From Pinus tabuliformis (lineage: Eukaryota > Streptophyta > Pinopsida > Pinales > Pinaceae): a stretch of 64,000 bases of DNA. The notes under the pieces were generated by a model. It ran no database searches, was not told the DNA's origin, and was given only the letters and a program-made list of their open reading frames with translations. Every line of letters begins with the position of its first letter. The first letter of the stretch is position 1. Shown here piece after piece: positions 42,722 to 54,698 of this stretch. The DNA is taken from positions 512,162,102 through 512,226,101 of the forward strand of contig CM062805.1 of the NCBI GenBank assembly GCA_031772625.1, written 5' to 3'. Both the position numbers and the translations under genes were made by a program.

Positions 42722-42800
42722 ATAAAGAGAGAGCCCTCTCTGATTGCAGGTAGGCTAGGACATGCAGTCCAAAGATTGGTTTGTGGTTACCTCGGCCGTA
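42722..42800. repeat. Dispersed AGAGAGCCCTCTC segment
   Basis: The segment begins near AAAGAGAGAGCCCTCTCTG. It resembles 20,428-20,530 and 52,117-52,205 in the GAGAGCCCTC word and in the TAGG-rich bases that follow. The three sites may mark the same junction in related old elements. Confidence 0.45.
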
Positions 42801-43739
42801 TCCTTTAAGGAGCTTTAAGGACAACCTGAGTGATAACAACTCCAATGAGAGAAGAAGAAGGGTTTCAGCCAGAATTAGAAGAAATCATATCAGGACTTGG
42901 GTGTTTGTCTATATCACCTGTACCTAGGCCACCAGAATGGATGGGGGTTAGAAGCTGAGTGGTATCAGTGAAATCGAAATCAGAGATTTAGTACTAGACA
43001 TAAATGTAAAATGTCGATATGTGATATGGAGCAGATGTGGTATTGCATTTAAGTCTTTTCAATAACTGGATCTCATCCATTTTATCGGCGCTTTCAAATG
43101 TTCGCACATCACAAAAGTTGCGATATGTGCGGATGTGAAATTCTGATTAGTCGGAAATTAATATCATATCGGGTCCGGTTTAAATCGACAATGAGTGAAG
43201 TAACACGGCGACATATCATAATGTCACCCGGGTGGAATCTCGGAGGTGAATGAAATATCACAATTGTAGATAAGAGGTTGGAAGGATATCACAATCGAAG
43301 ATCAGAGGTTTTGGAGTGGAATACCTTTGAAAAGTTGTGATCCATCCAGACTCGAAAATTTATAAACTGCAGTTGATTATTATATTGGGTCTGGGAGTGG
43401 AGTGACTAGATCGCACAAATTCCGATGGGGCACTTCGGAGGTGGAACATGGAAAAAATGTTAGTCATATCATAACTTTGGCCCTGAAGCCATATCGTAAG
43501 TTTTTATGAAAACGAACCATGGAAAACTTCGATATTCATATTTCCCCGATATATATTATACACCCATTATAAAACATTTACCCCGCTTTTTAATATGAAC
43601 TTTGAGTTATAATAAGGTCGAGAATTTGACATATATTAACATATGAATGTCTGTCAATGACTTTCGGTTATATATTATATGCTCGGACTTTGGATTATGT
43701 TATATATGACCCTAATATGCAATCTTAATATGGATTTAA
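42801..43739. other. Gene-free stretch with CGATATG and TCGGGTCCG echoes
   Basis: No gene. Diverged copies of motifs from the 40.0-41.1 kb region recur (TATCGGGTCCGG near 43,170, TCCGATGGGGCACTTCGG near 43,429). Parts resemble 52,300-52,700 read on the other strand. Confidence 0.4.
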
Positions 43740-44689
43740 AATATGAACAATGTAAACTTTGAAATGGGAACTATAAACTCAAAACGAGAACTCTGCCCAA
43801 AAAACCCTGAAAAACCATGAAAAACAGTGCTAAAAACGAAAAGTGTGTATACTAGAATGATGGTTTCTTTTTTTTAGGGTCAATTTTGAACATGTTTTAA
43901 AAATGGCAGTGAGAAAAAAAAAATTGTGCAAAAAACAACCTGAAAATGAAAGGTGCTAATAATGGAACGATGGATTTTTTTTAAGGGTCAATTTCCAACA
44001 TTTTAAAAAAATGTCAGTAAAACCGAATTTTTATGTGCAAAAATGGTGCGAAAAACACCCTCAAAATGAAAAGTGTTGATGCTGGAATAACACTTCTTTA
44101 TTATTTTGGGTAAATTTTCAACATTATGAAATAATGGTGTAAAAGATTTTGCTATGACTCTGAAAAACATTGAAATTTCAAAGGAATAATGAAAACATAA
44201 GATTAAAAATAAAAACAATGAAACACAAGAAATAAGTTTTAAAAAAATACCAAAACGTAAACAAAAATATATATTAAAAACAAAACATAAAATTAAAAAA
44301 AGAGAATGAATCATAAAAAGTAAAAAAAAAAAAAATTAACCCATAAAATATAAGAATTAAAAAAATTTGAAGAAATAAATAATAAGAAAAACATATTTTC
44401 GAAACAATAACATTTTTTTTAATGTCGTAAACCATAAAAAAATTTGGAAAAAAATAAAAAAAAATTATTATAAAATTAAGTAAAAATAGGAAATTTTAAA
44501 AAAGTATTAAAAAGAAAACAACAACAACAACAAAAATTAAGATTAAAAACATTTTCAAAAAACCCTAAAAGACAAAAATATGCTGAAATTAAAAATAAAA
44601 TAAAAACCCAAAAAACAATTAAAATTTTAAAAAATACATATTTTCAAATTATAAAATGAAATCAAAAACATTTAAAATTAAAAAAAATT

Positions 44690-44700
<11 letters not shown>
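43740..44700 (+). repeat. Left A-rich inverted arm
   Basis: The arm contains ACAATGTAAACTTTGAAATGG (43,747; given here as ACAATGTAAAC plus TTTGAAATGG), GTAAACCATAAAAA (44,427), TATAAAATTAAGTA (44,469) and AAAATATGCTGAAATTAAAAA (44,575; AAAATATGCTG plus AAATTAAAAA). These blocks recur in reverse-complement order at 48,500-49,345. The arms are diverged but colinear. Confidence 0.6.
43799..44140 (+). repeat. Three diverged tandem units of about 110-120 bp
   Basis: Units share GAAAAGTGTT/GAAAGGTGCT followed by an AATGATGG-like word, then a T run, GGGTCAATTT and a CAACATTTTAAAAA-like word. Anchors lie at 43,838, 43,948 and 44,069. They are part of the left arm. Confidence 0.6.
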
Positions 44701-44721
<21 letters not shown>

Positions 44722-44726
44722 TATTT

Positions 44727-44800
<74 letters not shown>

Positions 44801-44931
44801 AAAATATATATATATTTCAAATTTTATATTAAAAAAATTTAAAATTTAAAATTTGGATTTAAAAAAAAAAAAAAACAAAAAAACATTAAAAAAAAGTAAA
44901 TATCTTTTTGATATTTTTTAAAATAAAATTT

Positions 44932-44980
<49 letters not shown>

Positions 44981-45012
44981 GTTTTACAAATATATATAAA
45001 ATTAAAAAAACA

Positions 45013-45057
<45 letters not shown>
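44699..45057. repeat. AT dinucleotide microsatellites
   Basis: Runs of TA/AT occur at about 44,699-44,723, 44,730-44,759, 44,766-44,798, 44,937-44,973 and 45,018-45,057, separated by A/T-only DNA. They are slippage-prone, so the lengths may be assembly-sensitive. Confidence 0.85.
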
Positions 45058-45061
<4 letters not shown>

Positions 45062-45110
45062 CATAAACATATTTAACAAAATTTATTTTTTATTTAAAAA
45101 ATAAATAAAT

Positions 45111-46013
45111 TATTGGCCACTGTCCCCACGAGACGTCGGACGGTGGCTATATGATTCTGAGAATCGAATAGCCACTTCTCGGCCACCCCAACGGGTGGTT
45201 GGGCGGTGGCTATCTGATTCTCGGAATCAGATAACCACCACTCAGCCGTCTGTCGGGGTGGTCGGGTGGTGGTTATCTAATTCTCAGAATCGGATAGCCA
45301 CTACTCCGCTGCCGCTCGGTTGCCCCCACGCTCTCCAATTCTGAGAATCAGATAACCACCACCCGACCACCCCCACAGGCGGCTGAGTGGTGGTTATCTG
45401 ATTCCGAGAATCAAATAGCCACCGCCCAACTACCAGTGGGGGCGACCAGGAAGTGGCTATTCGATTCTTGGAATCAAATAGCCACCGCCCAGTCACTTGT
45501 GGGGGTGGTGGCTGATAAAATTGTTTTTTTATATAAAAAATAAATTTTGTTAAAACAAAATTTATTCTTTATATATAAAAAAAAAAATTATCGGCCACCA
45601 CCCCCACGAGTGGTCGAACTGTGGCTATTTGATTCCGAGAATCGAATAGCCACTTCCCGGCTACCCCCACGAGCGGTTGGTCGGTGGCTATCTGATTCTC
45701 GGAATCGGATAGCCACCACTCAGCCTCCTGTTGGAGTGGCCAGGTGGTGGTTATTTGATTCTCAGAACGGGCGACTGAGCATCGACCGAGCAGTGGCTAT
45801 CCGATTCTGAGAAATAGATAACCACCACCTGGCCACCCCGACAGGCAGCTGAGTGGTGGCTATCCAATTCTCCATCCAACCACCCGTGGGTGTGGCCAGG
45901 AAGTGGCTATTCGATTCTCGGAATCAAATAGCCACCACCCAGCCGCTCGTGAGGGCGGTGGCCAGTAAATTTTATTTTTTTTAAATAAAAAATAAATTTA
46001 GATTTTTTAAAAT

Positions 46014-46053
<40 letters not shown>

Positions 46054-48490
46054 ACATTTTTTTTTATTTAAAAAAAAAAACAATTTTATCGGCCATCACC
46101 TCCACAAGCAGTTGGGCGGTGGCGCCACTTCCCGGCCACCCCCACGGGTGGTTGGATGGTGGCTATCCGATTCCACCACTTAGCCACCTGTGGGGGTGGT
46201 CAGGTGGTGGTTAACTGATTCTCAGAATCGGATAGCCATCGCTCGGCCACCCATCGGCCGCCCGTGGAGGCGGCCGAGTGGTGGCTATCTATTTCTAAGA
46301 ATTAAATAACCACCACCCAACCACGGGTGGCCGAGCGGTGGCTATCTGATGAATCAGATAGCCACCACTCAGCTGCCCCCACAGGTGGTTGAGTGGTGGC
46401 TATCCGATTCCGAGAATCAGATAGCCACCACCCAACTGCCCATGAGGGCGGCCGGGAAGTAGCTATTCGATTCTCGGAATCAAATAGCTACTGCCCGATC
46501 GCTCATCGGGGTGGTGGGCAATAAAATTTTTTTTTAGACAAAAATAAATTTTGTTTTTTCTAAATACAATAAACATATTTAACAAAATTTATTTTTTATT
46601 TAAAAAGATAATTTTATCGGCCACCGCCCCCATGAGCGGCCGGGCGGTGGCTATTTGATTCCGAGAATCGAATAGCCACTTACCAGCCACCCCAACGGGC
46701 GGTTGGGAAGTAGTTATCTAATTCTTAGAATTAGATAATACCCTGTGGGGGTTTTCGGGTGGTGGTTATCTGATTCTTAGAATCGGATAGCTATCTCTCG
46801 GCCGCCCCCACAGGTGGCCGAGTGGTGGCTATCCGATTTTGAGAATTGTATTACCACCACCCGACCACCCCCACAGGCGGTTGATTTGTGGCTATCCGAT
46901 TCCGAGAATCCCATAACCACCGCCCAACCGCCCGTGGGGGTGACCGGGAAGTGGCTATTCGATTCTCGGAATCAAATAGCCACTGCCCAGCCGCTCATGA
47001 GGGCGGTGGCCGATAAAATTATTTTTTTTAAATAAAAGATAAATTTTGTTAAATATGTTTATTATATTTAAAAAAAAAAAAAAAACTTATTTTTTGTTTA
47101 AAAAAACAATTTTATCGGCCACCACCCCCACGAGCGGCCAGGCGGTGTCTATTTGATTCCGAGAATCGAATAGCCACTTCCCGGCTACCCCCACGAGTGG
47201 TTAGGTGGGGGCTATCCGATTCTCGGAATCAGATATCCTCCACTCAGCTGCCTGTGGGGGTGGCCGGGTGGTGGTTATCTAATTCTCAGAATATGATAGC
47301 CACCGCTCAGCCGCCCCCGATTATTTGATTCTCAGAATCAGATAGCCACCATTTGGCCACCCTCTCAGAATCGGATAGTCACCGCTCGACCGCTCGTGGG
47401 GCCGGCCGAGCGGTGGCTATCCGATTATGAGAATCAGATAACCACCACCCGGCCACCCGCATAAGCGGCTGAGTGGAGGCTATCTGATTTCGAGAATCGG
47501 ATAGCCACCACCCAACTACCCATGGGGGTGGCTGGGAAGTGGCTATTCGATTCTCAGAATCAAATAGCCACCTCCCAGTGGCTCATGGAGGCGGTGGCCG
47601 ATAAAATTGTTTTTTAAAATAAAAAATAAATTTTGTTAAATATGTTTATTGTATTTCAAAAAACAAAATTTATTTTTTATTTAAAAAAACAATTTTATTG
47701 GCCACCACCCCCATGAGCAGCCCGGTGGTGTTATTTGATTCCGAGAATCGAATAGCCACTTATTGGCTATTCCCACGAGTGGTTGGGCGGTGGCTATCTG
47801 ATTCTCGGAATCGGATAGCCACCACTCAGCGGCTTGTGAGGGTAGTCCTGTGTTGGTTATATGATTCTTAGAATCGGATAGCCACTGCTCGCCTGCCCGT
47901 GGGGGCGGTGGAGTGGTGGCTATTCGATTATGAGAATTGGATATCCACCTCAAGGGCGGTCAGGGGGTGGTTATCCGATTCCGAGAATCAGATAACCACC
48001 GCCTAACCACCGGTGGGAATGGCTATTTGATTTGGGGTGGTTATCCGATTCCGAGAATCGGATAACCACCGCCTAACCACCGGTGGGAATGGTTATCCGA
48101 TTCTTGGAATCGAATAGCCATCGCTCAACTGCCCATGGGGGTGGCTATCCGATCCTTAGAATCGAATAGCCATCACCCAGATGCCCATGGGGGTGGTTCT
48201 CCAATTCTTGGAATCAAATAGCCATCGCCTGGTTGCCCATGGGGGTGGCTATCCGATTCTTGGAATCAGATATCCACCACCTAGCCACCCGTGGGGGTGG
48301 CCGGGCGGTGGCTATCTGATTCTCAGAATCAGATGGCCACCGCTCGGCCGCCCATGGCGGTGGCTGGGTGGAAAAATCGGATAGCCACCGCCTAACCGCT
48401 CATAGGGGTGGCTATCCAATTCTCGGAATGGGATAGCCACTGCCCGACCGCCCATGGGGGCGTGGCCCTGGGTGGTGGAGCTGCGTGCAG
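45111..48490. repeat. GC-rich palindromic higher-order satellite, six blocks
   Basis: Six blocks lie at 45,111-45,520, 45,589-45,970, 46,081-46,528, 46,610-47,020, 47,106-47,609 and 47,691-48,490. They are separated by AT-rich spacers of about 65-110 bp. Each of the first five blocks holds about six or seven palindromes of the form GTGGCTATCCGATTC followed by its complement GAATCGGATAGCCAC. These alternate with GC-rich linkers around CCGCCCGTGGGGGCGGCCG. In the best preserved block (46,610-47,020) the first 70 or so bases are close to the reverse complement of the last 70, so the block is one large inverted repeat. The others show the same ends with more damage. About 40 palindromes can be counted. 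Short frames inside are repeat artefacts. Confidence 0.85.
47966..48105. repeat. 70-bp tandem duplication inside satellite block 6
   Basis: GGGTGGTTATCCGATTCCGAG recurs exactly 70 bp later (anchors 47,966 and 48,036; word written here as GGGTGGTTATCC plus GATTCCGAG), with near-identical following sequence. This local expansion shows the array is still exchanging units. Confidence 0.75.
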
Positions 48491-48499
48491 ATATTTTTT

Positions 48500-48921
48500 T
48501 TTAAGTTTTAATCATATGTTTTTCAAAGTTTTAAATGTTTTTTATTTTTTAAAAATCGAAAATATATGTTTTTTTTTTAAATCATATATATATTAAATTT
48601 AAAATATTTTTATGTTTATATATATATATATATATATTAAATTTTAATTTTTTTGGTTTTTTTTTTTTTAATTAGAGCATATTTTGTTTTTCCTTGTTTT
48701 TTTGTAATGTTTTTAACCTTGATTTTAATAGTTTTTTAGATTTTTATTGACTTGTTTTTCTTTTTCTTTTTTAGTTTAGTTTGTTTTCAATTTTAAATTT
48801 TTTTTTTTGGTAGTTTTTTGTTAATGCTTTTGAAAATTTTTCTATTTTTAGTAACTTAATTTTATAGTTTTTTTAATATTTTTTTGTTTTTTTTTCTACT
48901 CTTTTTATGGTTTACACACAC

Positions 48922-48987
<66 letters not shown>

Positions 48988-49345
48988 TTTATTTTTATAA
49001 AAAATTTGACATAAAAAATTTAAAGTGTCAAAATTTGTTAAATTTAGAAAATAATTATTTACATTTCATACATTAGAAAATTTAAAGTCAAAAAATAGGT
49101 CTTTTAAAAAAAGGGCTTGATGTAGAATTACCACTTTTTTAAATCAGTATGCATAATACTAACATTCTAAAACGTAATATACATAAAAAAATTAAAGTGC
49201 CAAAAACTATGCTCTAAAAAAATATGTGTGTTCTGCATCCCCCCTTTTCAAAATTGGGTCACTCTTTTTCTATCTCTACAAAACGGGTAACAGTATCAGT
49301 TCCAGTTTCAAAGTTCACATTGTTTATGATTCTGATATGTAATTT
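48500..49345 (-). repeat. Right T-rich inverted arm
   Basis: This is the reverse-complement counterpart of 43,740-44,700. On the minus strand it carries AACAATGTGAACTTTGAAAC, GTAAACCATAAAAAG, TATAAAATTAAGTTAC and AAAATATGCTCTAATTAAA. They lie in mirror order around the satellite. Confidence 0.6.
48925..48982. repeat. AT dinucleotide microsatellite
   Basis: An uninterrupted AT/TA run of nearly 60 bases follows a short ACACACACA tract. Confidence 0.9.
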
Positions 49346-52116
49346 CCATATGGCAATGTACCATTTTGTGATACTTAAGGCTTATAGCCTATGTGTGGTT
49401 CTTGGTCTCACGGACTATGAAAAATTAAAGTATTTACAACATAACAAAGTTAATACTTAATAATACAAATAGAAGTTTACAAAACAAAAAGAACCATTAA
49501 CAAAAACGTTGATACAGACTCTCAGATATACTATAGTGGGTTTTGGTATTCCATCCAGGGTCCTCCGATAGTGCTTGTTATAATACGTTGAAAATTTTTA
49601 AAAGGACTATCATAATTTCGTTTTGAAATTTACATATTTTATTATCATTATTTAGGAGCAATGTTATATGTATCAAAGTTTTAGTATCGAAGATTGAGAT
49701 TGGTTGTCTATCTAGGTATCTTGGTCTCGCTGCCTATTTTATTCATTAATTAAGCCTGATTAACCCACTGTGTGCATTTACTGTCATTTTATTTTCTCTC
49801 ATACAAAGATGATATGTTTTATGCCCTTGCACACAACCACATTAATATCATGGATCAGAGTTTTTCTTTCGGAGATTTCCAAAATATTTCTTTTCATGTT
49901 AAGGTTTCTATTAGAGTCCTATAATAGGAATCAGTGGTGTTAGCCTCTCACTATTCATTGTGGTCAATTTAGCCTATGAATCACTAGATTTCATAGCCTA
50001 AAGGTTTGCTTTTCCAAGGAGTCATCTAGTCCTTGAGGTCTTGTGGTCTAGATAGGGAAGTTTTAGGTTATTTTTTTAACATCAGAAGGACTTAGAGCTT
50101 AATAAAACCCATTGCACGTTAAAGTGCTGAGAAGAAGATTTCTAGTGGTATATTCAATTCTTCAAACTGACATCCAGGTCAAACGTTAGAGCAAGTTGAA
50201 GATCCTATCTTAAAACCCATGGAAAAAAGAAATGCCTAAGTGTTGACCCAATGCCCACATCTTGAAATTCGTACATCCTGTATCCCATAGGCACCCCGCA
50301 TCCCACATACCAAAGGTACCCCGCATCCTGCATCTCGAAATTTTATGGTCAATCAATAGTCAGCGATTGCAATGTGTCAACCATAACAAAGTGTCGATTG
50401 CGATATGTGATAAAACACTGAGATTTCAATATAAATAGGCCTCTAGTGGTAAATTGTCGGGAAGGCCAAAAACAAAACAACAAAGGAAATTCATGGAAAA
50501 ACAAGGCAGAGCTGGCCTTTTCTATCTCCTCCCAAAGGGACGCGTGTCGTACAATTATTGGATATGATAAAGGACATGCAGGAAACAGAGGTTGGTTTTG
50601 ATTATTCCATGTGGCATATAATTTCAACAATGATGTATCGGTTCAGTGGACAAGTGGAAGGGATATCCGACATTTTCAAGGGTCAGAAGAAGAAAATAAT
50701 GGATGACATGTTGCAATGATGTGGCAAAGGATGATATCATGAATCGACAATTGGTGTTAGGAAAATGTGTGATGTGTGTCAAAAGTAAAACCTCTTATTT
50801 GAAAATGCAGAGAAAGGGGGCTCCGATAAGGGGGATGGCTTGTGGTCGCATGAGGAGCCAAAATACCAGGCACTAAGTAGAAAGGTGATCGACGATCGAC
50901 AAAGTTGGGGATGTTCTACAACAAAGTATATCGCCGATGAGATATCATCGAGAGAGTGGCTCTGATAAGGGAGCTGGAATGTGGTCACGTGAAGCTTCAC
51001 AAGACCAGGGGCTAAAACATAAAGGGTGACCAACGCAGGGCAATCGCAAGTTTTAAAAGGTGCAACCAAATGCCACATTATGAAACCGTTGGTTCTGAAG
51101 CTCCGATATCCAAAGGGGCCTAGGTGCATATATGTTGTGGTTCTATGGTCTTATGTGCCCATATGGTGATAATACAAAGAATCAGTCCCCATCCCAACCA
51201 AAGGGTTTAGCCCATAAAATGGCTTGGCCCTAAGTTTTAAAGCTCTGATACAAATAAAGTTCTGATGTAACAGTCCCCAGTCTTCCCTTTGGTCGTAGAA
51301 ACACAAAGATATGTCAAAGCATGTTGAGAGGGGGATGAACCAAGAGCATTAGGAGGATTTTTAGTAGGCTTTTGGTATCACAACAAGAAATTTGGGACAT
51401 TCGAGAGGACTACGAGTAGATGAGGATGAATGATGTTTCTATAATTTACCTGAATCTTGTTGTTTCTATTTGAAACAATGATAAAATTCACCTTTTGATC
51501 CATTTAGCTAGATGTAATGCAATGTATCTGGTCTTTGGCCAAAGTAGTATAAAAGGGCTAAATACACAATGTAACAGGGGGGGGGGGGAATTGTTAAGAA
51601 GAAGAAGACCACTATAAACGTATTTTTAATAAAAGATAAGGCCGATATTGTGTTATCATTTTAAGAGATTCTTGTGGTGTGTGGTCGTAAGTTTGTGTTT
51701 TCCCTTTGTATTAAATTAATATTCATTTATTTAACTATTTTCTTGAATTCGTCCTTAAATACTCAGGATAATACTGGATCTTATATATGATAGAATTCTT
51801 TATTTCTCTGTCATGTTTCTTCTAAATATTTAGCCATAAGTTTTGTAACATAATTAATAACCATATGCTTTGTTATGTTTGACTAAATATTTTTGTGTTT
51901 CATTCATTCTTCGTTATACTACAACCGACTATTGACTTAAGTTATGTGCCTACCTTGCCTCTGTTGTATTGATAGTTCATGCATGCTATGATGTGTTATA
52001 ATCCTATACTTCAGTGGCCCTCACTTCCAACATTTCTATCAAATCCTATATCATCTACCTCTGAGCTTAATAACCAGTATAAAATGCAAATTCTATCAGT
52101 CTTCTTAGATTGATAG
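49346..52116. other. Gene-free LTR-like stretch
   Basis: No supported gene. Two promoter-like words are present: TATAAATAGG at 50,430-50,439 and TATAAAAGGG at 51,548-51,557. CGATTGCGATATG and CGCCGATGAGATATC words (50,392, 50,933) are related to the U3 motif of the Tat-like element. A run of 12 G lies at 51,577-51,588. It probably holds one or more old LTRs whose bounds I cannot set. Confidence 0.4.
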
Positions 52117-52205
52117 TTGATCCAGCAAGAGAGCCCTCCCCAAGGTTAGGGGCACTGGATCTTAACCTACAAGTATTTTTTGGTTACCTCTGGTATCCAT
52201 TTTCT
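52117..52205. repeat. Dispersed AGAGAGCCCTC segment
   Basis: CAGCAAGAGAGCCCTCCCC is followed by TTAGGGGCACTGG and later GGTTACCTC, as at 42,722-42,800. See also 20,428-20,530. Confidence 0.45.
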
Positions 52206-53550
52206 TCACCCTTAAGGTATTTACAGAGTGCTAACAATTTCAACACCCAAAAACTGCGATATATATTTAATCAATATGCCACATTGTTTAAAGTTATATA
52301 AACAAATTCAATATAAGATCGCATCCATTTTCAATGCCACTTGTGCAAAATCTTCGATTGCCCATTTGAGCTCTTCGAATGCATACCACTCCAAACCTCT
52401 GATATGCAATATCGCAAAACCTCGAGTGATCGATATAGTATCACCTCCAATCTTCGATCTTCTCTGATGGCCCATGTGTGATATCGCAAAAACCACTGAC
52501 TTGCTCAAAGCTCTGATACACAGACCCGGTTTAATTTAATTTTTCATTAATTGAAATATCACCTCCATTCTCATATTAGCGCTTTTATTTTATGTCACAA
52601 GTTAAAATCATCGATTGTTTATTTTGTGACAGACCCGACATCATTATTAAAATCAATTCATCATGATATCGGGTTCGCCCATATCATAACTTTCATATAG
52701 TGTCACCTTTGATGATTTCCAATCGCCGATATCATATGCGGATGCAATTAGTTATTTTATAATGTTAAAATATCCTATCATGTTTGTTTTGTCAGAAATT
52801 TGCAATATCGCAAACTTGTGAAGTATGTCATGTTTAAACCTCTGATACCTATCTACGCTTTCCACTTGTCACACTATGGCATGATCATTGTAATTAAGTA
52901 TGTACTGATAGTTTCTTAGGGTTTTGGCTGTTGATATGGTTTTCTCTATGATTTCTGTGCTTTAAAATAAAACGTTCAATGCTCTATTTGATTCTTCTTA
53001 TAGGGATAATCCACGGGGCCGATTATGGAAGATCTTGTGATTTTGATAAACTACATCCACTATAAGATTTTCAGACTTTCATTATATAATACGTTTATTA
53101 TTATCAAGGGACAATGTTATATGTATCACAGTTTTGGTATTCCAAAAAATTCATACCTCTGATACCAGTCCTCCTCTGCCACTTATCACTTCCTAATAAG
53201 CTCTCTTTGACTCAAGAAGGTATGAACTCATAGTCTGCATGGCCTATCGGCATTGCTTTGCGTCTCCCGGTGCAAATGCTAGTATATAAATGATCCCATC
53301 TAGAAATTTCTAGAGTAAAACTATGTATCATAGCTGTATACATATTTTTGAAGTACAAACAATACATTTTACATGTGCAAATTATTCAAATAATTTACTA
53401 AGAAACTATCTTTCATGTTCTAAAATCATAATTAATGTTATGTTAGCTTTTCTGAGTTTCAGTTGCAATGTTTTTAATTATCTTAGCGTATGAAAATTTA
53501 CATTTAAAAAACAATCATAAATATTTTCATTTTCATTTTTAGTAGTGAGA
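52206..53550. other. Gene-free stretch
   Basis: No gene. 52,300-52,700 carries diverged GATATCGCAAA and AGACCCGG words related to 43,000-43,450 on the other strand. 52,990-53,150 repeats in direct orientation part of 49,530-49,690 (ATGTTATATGTATCA with a GTTTTGGTATTCC word). Confidence 0.4.
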
Positions 53551-54376
53551 TGCATTCAGTTGTAAAACAGGATTGGAAGCTGATTAAATTAGATTTTTCT
53601 GCATCGTAGTTTTGGATAAGCAAAATTTTAGGGGCTAAATTTCACAGATAGGTTAATTTTCCATGCTTAAAAAAAGCTAATTTTTCTTTTTTCTAAAAAT
53701 TATTCACCAAAAATTTATAACCTAAAATTAACCTATTTTAAAAAATGTCATAATTTTAGATACTAAATCATTAGAAATTTTAATATTTTTCTAAAAATGT
53801 CACCAAATATTTTACAATTTGCATAATATGAACTTATAAAATTAGTCAAACTTTCTATACTTTAATATAAATTTCTATCTTATCTTACCTGGTTTTGGAT
53901 CACCTTAATCACCTTACCTCTCAATCCATTTTCAAATAAAATTAAAAATTACAAACAATTAAAATTATGCATTCGGTTGTAAAACAGGATTGGAAGCTGA
54001 TTAAATTAGATTTTTCTGCATCTTAGTTTTGGATAAGCAAAATTTCAGGGGCTAAATTTCAGAGATAGGTTAATTTTCCATGGTTAAAAAAAGCTAATTT
54101 TTATTTTTTCTAAAAATTATTCACCAAAAATTTATAACCTAAAATTAACCTATTTTAAAAAACGTCATAATTTTAGATACTAAATCATTAGAAATTTTAA
54201 TATTTTTCTAAAAATGTCACCAAATATTTTACAATTTTCATAATATGAACTTATAAAATGAGTCAAACTTTCTATACTTTAATATAAATTTCTATCTTAT
54301 TTTACCTGGTTTTGGATCACCTTAATCACCTTACCTCTCAATCCATTTTCAAACAAAATTAAAAATTACAAAGAAT
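53551..54376. repeat. Tandem duplication, two units of about 417 bp
   Basis: TGCATTCAGTTGTAAAACAGG at 53,551 recurs as TGCATTCGGTTGTAAAACAGG at 53,968 (both words 21 bases, shown here as TGCATTCRG plus TTGTAAAACAGG). Nearly every following base agrees until about 54,376. The unit is AT-rich and noncoding. Confidence 0.9.
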
Positions 54377-54586
54377 CAAAATTATATTTATTAAAAATTA
54401 TAAATAAATTTTATATTATTCAGTAATTAATAAAAACTTACTTTTAATGAATAAATTATTAAGTAAAATTAATTATATTGATAAAAGTGTACTTCCAAAT
54501 TTTTAATCTAATTTTCAATGATTATTAAATAGTAACCATTTTTATATAAAAAATAGTTATTTCATATTTTCATTTTAACCTAATTA

Positions 54587-54698
54587 AAAAATATTATATG
54601 TATAATATTAATTTTAATAATAATGATGATGATGTTGTTAAAAAATATTATATGTATAATATTAATTTTAATAATAATGATGATGATGTTGTTATAAT
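54587..54698. repeat. Tandem duplication, two units of 54 bp
   Basis: ATATTATATGTATAATATTA followed by GATGATGATGTTGTT occurs twice, starting at 54,591 and 54,645, without difference over the unit. Confidence 0.9.

Noticed and set aside
45111-48490. CRISPR-like array of palindromic repeats
   Set aside because: Repeats and linkers both vary, spacing is irregular, blocks are nested inverted repeats and the setting is a plant genome full of gypsy elements.
45284-48596. Short frames with repeated peptides such as VVAIRFSES or WWLSDSENR
   Set aside because: They are translations of the palindromic satellite, occur on both strands, and are broken at every spacer.
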